This document shows positions 43,040 through 54,678 of a stretch of DNA of 64,000 nucleotides, one piece after another. The position numbers were made by a program, and so were the translations under genes. The stretch comes from Cercospora beticola (taxonomy: Eukaryota; Ascomycota; Dothideomycetes; Mycosphaerellales; Mycosphaerellaceae), in NCBI RefSeq assembly GCF_033473495.1, contig NC_088935.1, positions 2,108,001-2,172,000 on the forward strand. Reading direction: 5' to 3'. The first letter of the stretch is position 1. Every line of letters begins with the position of its first letter. The notes under the pieces are model-generated. The model was not told the origin of the DNA. It saw nothing but the letters and a program-made list of their open reading frames with translations, and did no database searches.

Positions 43040-44848
43040 TCATCCACGCTCGTACTTTCCCCGGAGCACCTGCTCTGCTGCAGACATCCCATAGGCGCTG
43101 CTTGAATCAAACATGTCGCCGGAGTTAGATACGGGCGCGCTGCTGACGGGCATCCCACTGTATTGTTGCATTTCCGCGTGGTAACTTGTGACCGGTGCAA
43201 AAGGTGGCCCATTTGGGCTCAACGGACTCCCAAATGGTGTGCTGTCGTGGCTGTTCTGCGCGCTAGAATGACTTCCATCATACGCCTCCTCGCTCCTGAG
43301 ACTGGGCGGCACCGCGCTCGGAATTGCGTATCCAGGGACATTTGGCATAGTGTCGTTGATCTTCTGCATCAGTAGAGGCATGTACCTCTGTTGTCCACCT
43401 CTGAGCGTGCTGATCAACGTCATCAGCTGATTCAGATAGTCTCGTGGGCCGAACTCGAAGGTGTATTGCTCATGTGGTATTACAGACATCACGTCTGTCA
43501 GGGTGCATGCGACATCGAACAGTTTTTCCACAAGCCCAATGCCATGCACCTCCATTGCAGATTGCGTGAACTGCGACGTCGACTGAACCAGGTCGCGAGA
43601 GACTTCTATGGGATATTTGAAGCTCATGGCGTGATCTGCTGCCGCCGACGATAAAAAGCCATGGCTGATGGAGAGCTGCCATACCATGGTCCGAAGCCAC
43701 TGTTGCGAGCACCGCAAGTCGACAGCCTGTGTTTCCGTACACGAGAGGTACGTTGGCAAAGCATCTGAAAGCTGTTGTTGCAATCGTGCAAGCCACTCGG
43801 TTGTACATCCCACCCGGGCCTTGTTCCAGAGACCTACAAAGGTATCATCAAATGGTCGGAATAGGTTTACCAAATGAATGAAACCGTTCAGCTCGACCGT
43901 TTCAGCCGGGTCCTCGTCCAGGGTCGGAAGGTTGATGGTCGCGTGCAGAGTCAGCGGTTTGTGTTGCTGCAGCGCATAAGCACGTTCCGTCACAAACAGG
44001 AGCCAGTACAATCGTCTCATCCGTGAGCTCTCAATGATGTCCGTGGACTGGTAGTTCACCTCCTCGTGCATTCCCATGATCTGTGCCAGTGTCGTCGCCT
44101 CCCGCAAGTGGAACCATGCTGTATTGTGTCGGTCCAGGCAGAAATAGCTGCCGAAGAAAAAGAACGAAGTAATGACCGACCACACCGTTGGGTTCTCGAT
44201 GTAGTTGCAGCCTTTGCGCACTCGTAGGGCCTCCTGTAGCAACGCGTGGCCTAGCTGCAAGCTCGGTTGCGGTGCGATTTCCAGTCCATCGAAGGCATCG
44301 GGTGGCATGACCATGTTCGGTTGAATCATCATGTAGGCGCATAATGATACTACAAGGCAGTATGCTTCGGCGCTGGTTTCCATCTGGCCAATGGTCTCGC
44401 CCACCTTCTGACGATGGAGGATGGGCTGTGTGGGATACATGTGAACGAAATAGTAGTCGACGCAAGTCGTGATCATCTTCATCGACAGCAAGCCAGCCTT
44501 CCTCAGATGGGCCGGCGAGTGAGGTGGGCTCTCAAAATCCAGGCCATGTCGTCTCGCCGCCAGTTGTGACTGTCGCTGAGTCTCTCGAAGCTCAGAGATC
44601 ACCTTCGCCCTCGACCCCTTCGGGCCCTTCTTCCTTGATGGATGTCAGTAGGAGTGCCTCGAGTGTGGCAACGCGAGAACGTACTGAGGGATGGCATTGT
44701 AGGTACACGTGAGACCGGCAGACGTGCAGTTCTTACATGGCCGCGTGCCGTCCCCAATGCACTTGACCTTCCTTCGATGGCAGGCGTCGCAAGCTCGTTT
44801 CGCGGTCGTGGGTAGTGGCGCTGCAGAGGAGGATGACGACTCGGGCAT
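43040..44848 (-). CDS. Zn2Cys6 transcription factor with fungal-specific middle homology region
   Basis: Exon 1 44848-44685 and exon 2 44633-43040, with a 51-nt intron (GTACGT donor, ATCAAG acceptor). The product is 585 residues. The zinc cluster uses Cys20, 23, 30, 38, 41 and 48 (CDACHRRKVKC, then CKNCTSAGLTC). Splicing joins TYNAIPQ to KKGPKGSRAKVISELRETQ, a linker seen in the RegA-like subgroup of fungal C6 regulators. A fungal_trans domain covers the middle (CVDYYFVHMYPTQPILHRQ, HLREATTLAQIMGMHEE). The C-terminus is Ser/Pro-rich and ends RGKYERG. It is a nuclear DNA-binding regulator; its targets cannot be read. An in-frame ATG at 45025 would lengthen the N-terminus but adds implausible sequence. 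Confidence 0.85.
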
Positions 44849-46817
44849 GTTCCCAGCGTGCTTGAGCCCTCTCGAGGAGACAGACACCTCTACAGGGCCG
44901 TTCAGTGTGGAGATCAGCATGAGCACTCGGACATGTAATAAGCAGCAGGATGCACAAGGTTTAATGTGACGGCCTGGTGCACGCGCGAGGACGTAGGGTA
45001 GCGATGGTATTTCCCCGCGCCTCACAGGGTCATTGGTCGTGCCGTGCGGCGCCTAGAACGAAGACTGAGAGAGGTCCAATAAGAGAGGGGTGATCTGGAG
45101 GGTGTAGGATGAAGAGACACGCCAGACGAGAGATGGCAGACGGGCTGGACAGGCCGGCGCCGGAGGGCTTGCGCATGTTGACATGGCAGAAAGAGCGAGC
45201 ATCCCAACGCAGTCCCCACCCACCAGTAGTTACGGTATGCACGTTGACCATAGGGACGGAGCGCTGCAGGAAGCTTAGAGAACGTCAAGACGCCATGACG
45301 CTATGCGGCGTGGTCGAAGCGTGCATGCGCCAGGGCACTCGGCGGCGCGAGCGCTGCAGAGACTTTTTTTCCTGGGCATCGTCCAGCGCCCGCCTGTAGC
45401 CGGCTGGTGCGAGGCGTTTCCCGCGATGGGCGAATCACAGCGCCGCTCGCTGCCTGGTGCGTCCAGCTTGAGAAGCTCAAGGCGAAACTACCGGCGGGCG
45501 TGGCCGCGCTCAGATTGACGAGGTGCTAGCCATCGTAGGGCTGCAGCAATGGCTTGCATAAGCCGCTCATCTTTCGGCCCGAAGTCGTCTCTGCGGCGGC
45601 CGCATCGCTGTCGCTGGAGTCCCAACGGCGAAACTGACGCGTTTGGGAGTGGCCTGGCGTGCGGTGAATTTGCAACCCCTTCGGGCTCCAGCTGGACTGT
45701 CGTCGAGAACCGTGGCAGCTTCTACCATGGAGTACTGTGCGAGTCGTCGCTGTTCAGATCACGCCGCGCTGTGCTCACCTGTCGCCGCCGGGCCTGGAGG
45801 GTTGGGACTGGCGCTGCTGTTTGAAGTTTTCGCTGGGAAAAAAACAGTGGATCGTTCGTACGAGAAGCATCGGTGACGAAGCCCGATCTCGCCATGCAGC
45901 GCTGCGCCTTCCACGGGCTACGCAGGGGGTCCTGTCGTGGATGGGATCGATGGTGGGTGGCCTCGCAGAAAGGGAGTTGGAGGGCCTTCGTGACTGCGGG
46001 AGTCGGGGTGGTGCTGTTATATGTCCTGGCGGCGCCATCAGGCCAAGGACGACCGGGTGAATGCTGTGTCGTGCCTGATTGCAACAGAGCCTTTCGGCGT
46101 GTTTACGGCGGCATCAGGGCGAGGACGAGGGACGGACGGGATGGCGGTGGCCACATGCTGACCGTGCCATCACAGCCCTCGTCTCGTTTTCGGCGTCATT
46201 CTGACACCCAGTGCCGGTCTTGGCAAGCATTGGAACTTCGACGTTCGCAGCTCTGCCAAAACGGCTCGAATGCGAGCATGTCGCGTGATGGACGAGGGTC
46301 GGGCAGAGCGCATGCGAAAGCAGATGAGGTGCATGTGCGATTAAATACTACAAGACGCACGTGCGGGCGGAAGCGCCACCGCTATACCGCCGTCGACCCT
46401 CCTGCTACCTGTGGACTCGGCATGTGGATGAACCGATGTTGGGCACCATACAGCCTGAATCCGCCTTCTACTTGTCCGAATCACCGCAAAGAGAGCTAAT
46501 TAGTGCTGTGCTTAGACTCCTTGATTACTATTGCCTGGCGTGGCCAGCAGCTTCACTTGCTTAAGCTGCTATCCAGCCTCCAAGCCCCTCGTCATGTGGA
46601 GTCTATCATCGAAGCCTCATACAAATCGGTTTCATTTGCACCATCGTATTTGGAGTCTGGAAAGAGTGAACGCCTACAGACTGCTCCGTCTGTACAGAGG
46701 CATGTGAGCCAGGAGAGCTGCAGACTATGAGTTGTAGCTTTGGTCGAGATATCACAGACGGCACCGTCGTTGCCTCTCGTCTGCAGCCGGCTGGTGGTGC
46801 ACTAATATTATTCTTCC
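44849..46817. other. Long upstream region between the regulator and MAK21
   Basis: About 2 kb upstream of the Zn2Cys6 gene and downstream of MAK21. Several frames up to 208 codons (45873-46499 plus) overlap one another without recognisable content. A long 5' region is common for fungal regulators and may carry leader introns or upstream ORFs, but none is proven. Confidence 0.45.
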
Positions 46818-49475
46818 TCACAACTCGTCATCGTCACCTATCAATTTCGCATAGTCTTCAGCACTTGCGAACACCGGTAAGCTCTTGAGCTTCTTCTTCT
46901 CCGCCCTCTTCTTCTTGTTCCTGGCAGCATTCGTTTCTGCCTGGTCTGAATCCTCCCCGCCAAAGCCATCGAACGGTATCTCATCGTCGTCTCCCAACAT
47001 GGCATCCTCGTCGTCATCGTCCAAGTCTGGCATCGCATCGCTGCCGAGGTCCTCGTCGTCAGACTGCTCACCCGCGAAACCATCCATATCGGCGAAAGCG
47101 TCCAGGTCCGCGGCTTCCTCCCCATCTTCACCGCCGAGATCGATGCCGCCCTCTGACTCGTCATCGTCACTGCCACCCGACAAGCTCTCGAGATCGCCCA
47201 TTGACAAGTCATCATCAGATCCCGGCCCTTCGACTTCTGGTCGGGAATTCGCGATTGCTTCCCAGATTTGATCTTCCATTGCATCTTCATCCTCGCTGTC
47301 CTCAGGACCACGTTGCTTCTTCTCCTTGGCCGGCTTCTTCTTCGCATTGCCGGCAGCATTGAAGTAGTTGTGAAAGAAGACCTCATCGGCGGCCACGTCA
47401 TCCACCTTCTTGGCCCAGAATGCTTCGTTATTAAGTGGTGCTCTCTGGCTGGGATCACCAGGTTTGACGAGAAGGTCAGCAGCTTTGGCACCTGCAAGCG
47501 GTTGCATGATCGAACTGCCGTGCGCCTTCTCTTGCTTCGTCTTGGGATTGCGATACACGAACCGATCAAGGAAGTGCATGAGTGTATGTTGAGTCGGATC
47601 TGGCTTAGGCGGCATCTCCTTGGTTCCGTGCACAGCCTCTGCGAAGAGCGTGACGGAAGGATGAAAATGGCGTAAGAGAGGCAAAATATCCCAAAGACAG
47701 GTCCGTTCAGCTTGCGCATGCTCAGGGTTACGTTTTCGAGGGTCGTAGAGAACTTTGTGATCGGCCGATGTTGAGGCATTCGGATTGTGATCTCCCTCTT
47801 CAGGCACGTCGACGAAATGCTCCTCTTCATCTTCGTCAGCAACTTCAGGCTCCGTGATCATCTTCCGTATGCTGGGAAAGGTGACCTCGAGCTCGTGGAT
47901 AAGGTACAGCACGCCGCAGGCGAAAGCTGGTTCGTGCATGGTAATGATTTGGAGCATGCGCTTAACGAAAGCTTGCACACGCTTGGCGTTAAGATCCGAC
48001 TTGAGGCTCTTGTACAAGAGGTTGAGGTACATGACCTGCTTGCTACTGTTGAACAGGCGAGGATCAAGCAGGCTTTCGTACAATGTGCGGTAGAACCTGT
48101 CCGCACCCAGATGCTTCCTCGACGAGATCTGCTGCAACAACATAAGCGCTTGCACGCTGGTATTGAAGTTGGCCGAATGAGCAACGCGAAAGACAGTATC
48201 CAGCTGCTTTTCAAAATGGGGGTCGCTCGTGTCTGCGAAGGCAAACGCACGATTGACACCCGCCAGGACTTGAGAGATCATTTTATCGTGGAACTGCACA
48301 GCGGCCTCTTCTTTCTTTTCTTCAGCTTTGCGCTTTTTTGCAGCCATCTTGCCCGCCTTGCCGCCTCCACCTTGTGTCTTTCCGTTGATTGATGCGATGT
48401 CCAGGCCCAACTTCTTTGCCTCGGTCGGCTTTAGCAACTGGACGAATAGACCGAAGTAGATGTCGAGTAGCCGATTTGCCAAGTCCTCATCCTTGCGACT
48501 CAGAATTGTCTGATTCAAAGTGATAATGGCATAGTACTTGGCGTGGTCACTCTGTCCAGGCCGGTACAGACAATCTGCTTCGATGGAGTTCGTGATAATG
48601 AGCTTCATGGCAGGATGGGTATTTTCGAGTTGGAGCAGTAGATGCGACGCTCGCGAAGCAACCTTTCGTTCTGTATCCCCAAGCTTATTCACCAGCAACC
48701 GCAGCAAGTTCTCCTCCTGCTCCGGCTTGTCCTTGAGCAATTCCCAGATGTAGGTCAATGCTCGTTGTCGCGAATACTCAATCTCATCGTTGCACCATGT
48801 CTCCAGTATCGCGAGCAGCTCAAAGTATTTCTTCTTCAGCCAATCCTCAAACGCCCACATGACCAAATGCTCCTTTTGAAGACCTCCGGGCAGAGGGTCG
48901 CCATTGTTCCACCTCGCATCCTTCCCTTGTAGCGCAGCAAGAAGTCCCTGTTGCTTGCCGAACGGCCTCAGCTTGCGGTTGCTGGGCAGTACATTTCCCT
49001 GCCCCAGCATGTCCTTCAACGCCGCGACAGCCATCAAAGCCTGGTTCCTGCTCTTTTTCCGTGATAGGTTCAAAAGGTTGTCGAACGCCTTCATTGTATG
49101 TAGCGGCGATTCTTGCACCAGCAGTGTCAAGGCCGAGACTTTGTCCTCCAGCGTTCCGCTTGCCATGATGGTCGACAAGAACTTGTGCGAGGACGACCCG
49201 GTGAGGTGGCCATCGTTGTACGCGGTGTTCTCGGCTTCCAGTAGCGCAGTGGCATACTGCAGAAGGTTTTCGATCGTTCGTTGCGATGGCAAGTCTTTGG
49301 CCTCGCGAGCTTCAAGCGGCGGCAGTTCTGCAGCATGCCAGTCTGGCCGAGGAGGGAAGAGCAGAGCGGGCTTGTCTTCCTTCTTTGCCCGCTCTTGGCG
49401 GGGCTTTTTCTGGGGTCGCCCATCGTCTCGCTTCGCTCGCGGATCGTGGTCGAACGACTTTCGTTTGGCGCTCAT
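46818..49475 (-). CDS. MAK21: Ribosome biogenesis protein Mak21/Noc1 (CBF/Mak21 family)
   Basis: Intron-less, 885 residues. Mak21 forms the Noc1-Noc2 complex and is needed for early 60S pre-ribosome assembly and export from the nucleolus. The N-terminus is basic (KRKSFDHDPRAKRDD). The HEAT-like body has LPSQRTIENLLQYATALLEA, SALTLLVQESPLHTMKAFDN, WNNGDPLPGGLQKEHLVMWA, TERKVASRASHLLLQLE and the conserved CBF region DPRLFNSSKQVMYLNLLYKS, RMLQIITMHEPAFACGVLYL and MHFLDRFVYRNPKTKQEK. The C-terminal quarter is strongly acidic (DDDDEDAMLGDDDE) before a basic KKKRAEKKK run. It is slightly shorter than the yeast protein (about 1,000 residues), mainly in tails. Confidence 0.95.
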   Translation of the reverse strand: MSAKRKSFDHDPRAKRDDGRPQKKPRQERAKKEDKPALLFPPRPDWHAAELPPLEAREAKDLPSQRTIENLLQYATALLEAENTAYNDGHLTGSSSHKFLSTIMASGTLEDKVSALTLLVQESPLHTMKAFDNLLNLSRKKSRNQALMAVAALKDMLGQGNVLPSNRKLRPFGKQQGLLAALQGKDARWNNGDPLPGGLQKEHLVMWAFEDWLKKKYFELLAILETWCNDEIEYSRQRALTYIWELLKDKPEQEENLLRLLVNKLGDTERKVASRASHLLLQLENTHPAMKLIITNSIEADCLYRPGQSDHAKYYAIITLNQTILSRKDEDLANRLLDIYFGLFVQLLKPTEAKKLGLDIASINGKTQGGGGKAGKMAAKKRKAEEKKEEAAVQFHDKMISQVLAGVNRAFAFADTSDPHFEKQLDTVFRVAHSANFNTSVQALMLLQQISSRKHLGADRFYRTLYESLLDPRLFNSSKQVMYLNLLYKSLKSDLNAKRVQAFVKRMLQIITMHEPAFACGVLYLIHELEVTFPSIRKMITEPEVADEDEEEHFVDVPEEGDHNPNASTSADHKVLYDPRKRNPEHAQAERTCLWDILPLLRHFHPSVTLFAEAVHGTKEMPPKPDPTQHTLMHFLDRFVYRNPKTKQEKAHGSSIMQPLAGAKAADLLVKPGDPSQRAPLNNEAFWAKKVDDVAADEVFFHNYFNAAGNAKKKPAKEKKQRGPEDSEDEDAMEDQIWEAIANSRPEVEGPGSDDDLSMGDLESLSGGSDDDESEGGIDLGGEDGEEAADLDAFADMDGFAGEQSDDEDLGSDAMPDLDDDDEDAMLGDDDEIPFDGFGGEDSDQAETNAARNKKKRAEKKKLKSLPVFASAEDYAKLIGDDDEL

Positions 49476-49799
49476 GTTGACGAGTGGTGCAGGAGCTGAG
49501 TTTCTTCGTTCAGCCGACAGCTCAAGACCTCGAGACTTTTTCGAGATGGACGTCGGCGCGGATAAACCTGCATGCCGAGACGCGAACCTCGCGACACTTC
49601 CGAGCCGACCTACTTGCAGACAACAAAACGGGGATTCGATCTCTCATCGGGGCTTCAATCACACGCCTGCCTCGCTTTTCGATCTGGAGTGCCTCGAAGA
49701 CGTTACGCAAGGCAGAGAGCAGAGAAGCAGTGTTGTTCCCGATTTCTGTCTTTACAGCCTCATGAACGGTCACTGCCTATTGCGCTGAAGCATCTCTAA
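49476..49799. promoter_or_regulatory. Divergent upstream region of MAK21 and the mitochondrial ProRS gene
   Basis: 324 bases between the two start codons. No specific site is called. Confidence 0.45.
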
Positions 49800-51615
49800 A
49801 TGTCCGCAGTCCGTCTGCGGATCTGCACATTATGGCGGACTGCTCCTTCCCAAACTGTCCGCGTCCGGACTACATCAAGGCGCACAATTCACGTAGGCTG
49901 GCCATCTCTCTATCGCCGAGCGCAGCAGGCTAAGCAGGACGCAGGTTGATGGACGCAACCGCTTGAGCTATTTCTGGACGCCCACCCAGGCCCCGAAGAA
50001 GGGGATCAATGAAGCTGTTGGTGAAGATGGCCACGACCTGCTCATCCGAGCCGGCTTCCTGCGTCAAGCCCAATCTGGCATTTTCCACCTTTTGCCCCTT
50101 GGTCTGCGCGTGTTAGACAAGGTCGAGCATATGATCGACAAGCACATGCAGAGTGTCGGAGCGGCAAAGGTCTCATTATCTTCCTTGTCATCGACAGATT
50201 TGTGGGAGAAGTCTGGTCGGCTGGATGGTCGCGACAAAGAATTGTTCCAACTCCGGGATCGTAAGGACGCCAAGTTCCTGCTTGCGCCGACGCACGAGGA
50301 AGAAATCACTACCATTGTCAAAAACGCAGTGCATTCTTACAAGGACCTACCACTTCGGCTATATCAGATCACGCGTAAGTATCGCGATGAAGCACGTCCT
50401 CGTCAAGGGCTCCTCCGTGGACGAGAGTTTGTGATGAAAGACCTGTACACGTTCGACCTCACTTCCGAACAAGCCATGCAGACGTACGATGCTGTTTCGG
50501 AAGCTTACAGAGCTTTCCTGACCGAGCTCAATTTGCCATTTCTCGTCGCCACTGCAGATTCCGGCAACATGGGCGGAACACACAGTCACGAGTACCACTT
50601 CGCTTCACCCAGAGGAGAGGATACCATTGTCAAATGCGGCAATTGTGACTTGTCAATGAATGAGGAAGTGTGTTTTGCAAAGTACCAGCCGCAACAATCC
50701 AGCATTGAGTATGCCTGTACACTATGGACGGGCAGGACTACAGAGACACGGAATGGTCGCGCTCGAACGGCGAGTATCGTGAACGTCTACCTGCCGCAAG
50801 GGGACTACGAACTAAACATCCATGCGCTCAAGAAACTCGTTCCGGACCTCGATACGTCCCCATTCAGCGTACAGGACTGGCACGAAGAAAGCAGCGATTT
50901 TCTCTCGGAAGGCGAAATGGAGATGCCAGCTATCATTTCCATACGGGACCCACGAGTGCTCGAAGAACATATCACGGATGACACAGCAGATGGCGAAATC
51001 CTGTCAGCTCCATTCCTCCTGACCAAACAGCGCGAAGGGGACCAATGCCCAAAGTGCGACTCTCCGTCAATACAACTGCACAAAGCTGTCGAGATAGGAC
51101 ACACGTTCCATCTCGGAACACGATACAGCAAGCCACTCGAAGCTGCCGTACAAGCAGAAGACAACACTCAGGTCGACATCGAGATGGGTTGTCATGGCAT
51201 CGGTGTTTCACGATTAATCGGCGCCGCAGCGTCTCTTCTCGCAGACCAACGTGGGCTGAATTGGCCGCTCGCCATCGCACCGTTCAGTACTGTCATCGTA
51301 GGAGCAGGCAAGACACCTCCCGAAGACACTCGCGAAGTCTACGACACGCTGATGAAGGGCCTGCTATCTCAATTTCTATCAGGCCCGAGGGAACGTGCAG
51401 CCCCTCCGGATGCGGTGATAGATGACAGGGACCGACCATTCGGCTGGAAGCTCAACGATGCAGATCTTGTGGGCTACCCATTCATCATTGTGCTGGGGAA
51501 GGCATGGGGCAGCGAACGAGCAGTCGAGTTGCAGTGTCGAAGGCTCGGCGTGAAAGAAAATGTGCCAGTTGCGCAGTTGCCACAGAGGATCGCAGAGTAC
51601 TGCGAGAAACTGTGA
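49800..51615 (+). CDS. AIM10: Mitochondrial prolyl-tRNA synthetase (Aim10 type)
   Basis: Exon 1 49800-49892 and exon 2 49945-51615, with a 52-nt phase-0 intron (CAC|GTAGGC donor, GGCTAAG branch region, ACGCAG acceptor). The product is 587 residues. No ATG lies near the start of the long frame at 49963; the intron joins an Arg/Thr-rich leader (MSAVRLRICTLWRTAPSQTV) to VDGRNRLSYFWTPTQAPK, giving a convincing mitochondrial targeting sequence. It charges mitochondrial tRNA-Pro. Class II motifs are visible: TDLWEKSGRLDG, the ATP-binding LAPTHEEEIT, motif 2 YRDEARPRQGLLRGREFVMK, DLYTFD, and motif 3 GCHGIGVSRLIGA. An anticodon-binding domain closes the protein (DDRDRPFGWKLNDADLVGYP). Confidence 0.95.
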
Positions 51616-52698
51616 GTGTACAGTACTATGTATGATACGTAAGCACTCTTCGGATGTGGACCTTTCACCACTTTCCAGTCCGTCTCCAAGCGAATCTCTG
51701 CGGTACCGCGACACGAATGTCTCAGCTCGTGAGCAGTGAGCCTGCCATATTCCTGGAGAGACAGGTGCTCCATACCGGAAAATGAGCAGGTGAGCAGCAT
51801 AACGCACCTGTTATGAACCAGGATCTTTAGTCATCCTCCAATAGGCTACTCGCAGCATCGCAATATCCACCCCAGTGAATACAAGCTCTTTCCCAGATTG
51901 GGCCTCACCGTGACAGCCGCCAACAAGACGCTAATGGCGCCACCTCCACACGTTCGCCATTCCATCCATGTCACAGCGATCAGATCTATGCGGAGACCTG
52001 ATAGCTAAGATGATATGCGGAATCCGCAGTAGTTGCAGGAGCCCATCGTGAGCAGAACGAAAATCGGTGACAATTCATGCAGCGTCCTCAATTGCACTGT
52101 GCTGCTCAAATCGCTCGACCACAACTCCTAGCCAGCAGTCTGTCCACAATAAGAGAGAAGACTATGCGCCGTGGCCTCTCGAAATTGGGCATCAACGACC
52201 CAGGGTCAGCAAGCACCACACGAGCTCTTACGCGTCATACGAGGGCTGGCACAGCCACATCAACAAGTCTCTGTCTCCGCACCAACACGAGGTCGTAGCA
52301 TCAGAGCGGTCTGCGACAGGGTTGTTCACTGTGTGCCCGACCAGGTACGTGGGACATCTCCGCTCGCCATGTGATGCCCATGTCCGCACGTGGCTACAGA
52401 GTAAGCATGCCGGGATCGCTTTGTATCCATTTCGCAACTTGAAGCTCGGTAGAAGTGAGACAATGGATGGAATGCGCGTTCCGATGATAGCAGAATAAAA
52501 TTTGTAGGCAGCGAATGCCTCAGCGCACAGGGCTGCTGATAGAACTAATTGGAAGAGATGAATAAATACACAAATAAGATTCTTGGGGTATCCTCGTTCG
52601 GGTCGTACACGTAGCGTTGCTTAGGTGTTGCGCAATTTTGAGTAGTTACGTCTTGCAAATGCATCAAATCGACCGAATGTGTTGTGGATTGTCAGCAC
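51616..52698. other. Intergenic region between convergent genes
   Basis: About 1.1 kb between the stop codons of AIM10 (plus) and the hypothetical gene (minus). Short overlapping frames only; no RNA gene was recognised. Confidence 0.5.
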
Positions 52699-54678
52699 TT
52701 AGAACATTTCGTTGTCCTTACTGGCAATACTCCACTTGCTGCGCTCCTCGAGCGGCGTTCTGTACGCATCGTTCGGCGTCTCCAGTTCGTCGCTCTCGTG
52801 AGCAAATTCCTGCGTCAGAGCTTCACTGTCAGAGCCGCTGAAGCGGCTCACTACCGGCCCTGCGCCGCCCGTAGAGTGAGCAGAGAAGCCCGACTGCCGT
52901 TTGAGTGATCGTGGAGATGCACTAGGTGGGCTGCCCTCACCCGTCTCGCGCAACAAATCTTGCAAGCGGCTCGATGATCCAGCCAGCATATAGCTGCTCC
53001 TGGTACTCTGTAGAGTTGACGTTGAATTGACTTGGCTATGCAACTCCGAAATCTCTTGGCGTAGCCCTTTGAGCTGGGTTTCAAGTTTCCGCCGCGCCGA
53101 GCGTTCATCGGACAGCATCTGGTACAGGGAGCGGAACGTCCATTCCGGAGGATGGGCGCCACCGCTTGATTCCATCGTGCCGGGTGTCACGGCTGCCATT
53201 GTCGCAGAGCTTGTCTGTGGAGTGGCCGCTCTTTCCGGTTCTGGTCGGAGCTCGGCCGATCGCGGCGGAGTAGGAGCGTGGCTGTTCAGTGGGCCACGAT
53301 GAGATTTGGGGTGGTTCACTTCGTGTGTTTCCGTCTCAGAATCATCGTGCACTGATGCCGCGAGTGGTGGTTGTGCGGACGTCACTGGGCGCATTGTATG
53401 GCCGTATTCGTATTCATAATTCGAGGGCTCTAGAGGGTCCGCGAGTGTTTCAGCGAGCATGCTCGGTGTCCGCATGTCACCAGAACTGCCTCGATTCGTC
53501 AGGCCACCACTCATCACGATGGTTCTTCGATTGCGGTCAGCTGTGAGCTTCTGTAAAGACCTTTGGAAATTCTGCAGGCCCGCTTCGAGCTTCGCTACTC
53601 GGTCCTCCAAGTCCTTTGACATTTCCGTATCAACGGCAGAGGAAGGTCTTTGTGAGTCTCCATGCAACGATGTGGGGCCTCCACGATAGCGTGGTGGACT
53701 GCTCTTCATGGTCGCAGGTTTGGAATGACTTTCTACCTCGCGTGGCGGTGTAGGAGGGGTCTGCACGTCTCGTCGTTCGCTTCCTCGAGACATCGATGGG
53801 CGTGCGGCCGATATCTGGCCTCTCGACGAGGGCTGCGTTGCGAAACCACTTGACCGTAGGGCATCTGGCTGGAAGCTCTCGCGCCAATATCTAATCTCCT
53901 CACTTCTCTTGCGTGGCACACTGTGCTCTCTAGCGGCAGTCGCTTGCAGATCATCTGTGCTTCTCGATTTCCTCCTGTCCCTCTTGATGAGTTCTGCGAT
54001 GCTCTTTGCGGCGGTGGCATCACCCACTCTATCCGGAGGCGGCATTGGTTCCTCGCTGGTCTCCTTCGTTACATGCTCGTCGTTCACGTGGTCTTGTTCT
54101 TCCGGAAGCATATTCGGTAAGGTCTTCCGACGTCTGAGGGGCTGTGGAGGAGATGAAAATTGGTGGCCAAGATCCATTGGCTTCAGTCGGACACTGTTTG
54201 GGAACTGGAGTGCATAGGGAGACGTGGTTCGACTAAAGCTCGGCCGACTAGCCGGGTAGGCTGGGGCAAACGCATGGGAAGCAGAGCTGTCATATTCATG
54301 AGGTTCTGGCACCTCTGGCTGTGATGGCATGGGCACGGGTGGCTCGCTTTTGTGGTAGGCATGTCTAGACGCCGTCTGGGGTGGGTCTGCATCGATAGGG
54401 CCATGGCTGATGGAATCTCGTGAGCGACGACCAAATATCTTGCGGACGGCACTGCGTATTGAGCCCTTTCGAGCTTTGACTCCCTCACCAAAGCCACCGC
54501 TACTCCTCACCGGGAGATCCTGAGGAGCACTGGACATTGGGAAGGGTTGGCCGTGACTGGCTGCGCGGAGACCGTGGTTGGATCTCTGCCTGTGTATCCG
54601 CGAGGTGGAGTGAGGCGCATTGTCGTAGCTCTGCGAGCTGTCCATGCCGAGCGGCGGTGTGGGCGGAGAGGAGTGCAA
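52699..54678 (-). CDS. Hypothetical disordered coiled-coil protein
   Basis: Intron-less, 659 residues; a second in-frame ATG 11 codons in is an alternative start. The N-terminus is Ser/Pro/His-rich, then comes a compact basic motif KARKGSIRSAVRKIFGRRSR, conserved-looking and possibly membrane- or kinase-related (RKIFGRRSR resembles a basophilic phosphorylation site). A segment with KSIAELIKRDRRKSRSTDDL follows. Two coiled coils are evident: about residues 347-380 (LEDRVAKLEAGLQNFQRSLQ) and about 509-553 (EWTFRSLYQMLSDERSARRK, then LRQEISELHSQV). The rest is low-complexity. Proteins of this layout are common in Dothideomycetes with no assigned function. The coding frame is supported by length, codon regularity and the coiled coils. 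Confidence 0.75.
   Translation of the reverse strand: MHSSPPTPPLGMDSSQSYDNAPHSTSRIHRQRSNHGLRAASHGQPFPMSSAPQDLPVRSSGGFGEGVKARKGSIRSAVRKIFGRRSRDSISHGPIDADPPQTASRHAYHKSEPPVPMPSQPEVPEPHEYDSSASHAFAPAYPASRPSFSRTTSPYALQFPNSVRLKPMDLGHQFSSPPQPLRRRKTLPNMLPEEQDHVNDEHVTKETSEEPMPPPDRVGDATAAKSIAELIKRDRRKSRSTDDLQATAAREHSVPRKRSEEIRYWRESFQPDALRSSGFATQPSSRGQISAARPSMSRGSERRDVQTPPTPPREVESHSKPATMKSSPPRYRGGPTSLHGDSQRPSSAVDTEMSKDLEDRVAKLEAGLQNFQRSLQKLTADRNRRTIVMSGGLTNRGSSGDMRTPSMLAETLADPLEPSNYEYEYGHTMRPVTSAQPPLAASVHDDSETETHEVNHPKSHRGPLNSHAPTPPRSAELRPEPERAATPQTSSATMAAVTPGTMESSGGAHPPEWTFRSLYQMLSDERSARRKLETQLKGLRQEISELHSQVNSTSTLQSTRSSYMLAGSSSRLQDLLRETGEGSPPSASPRSLKRQSGFSAHSTGGAGPVVSRFSGSDSEALTQEFAHESDELETPNDAYRTPLEERSKWSIASKDNEMF

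Noticed and set aside
45873..46499. 208-codon plus-strand frame between the Zn2Cys6 gene and MAK21
   Set aside because: Cys/Arg-rich random-looking sequence, overlaps other frames, no domain or splice support.
46885..48392. Long plus-strand frames (46885-47271, 47787-48392) opposite MAK21
   Set aside because: Antisense shadows of a strongly conserved gene; the Ser-rich one mirrors the acidic tail of Mak21.
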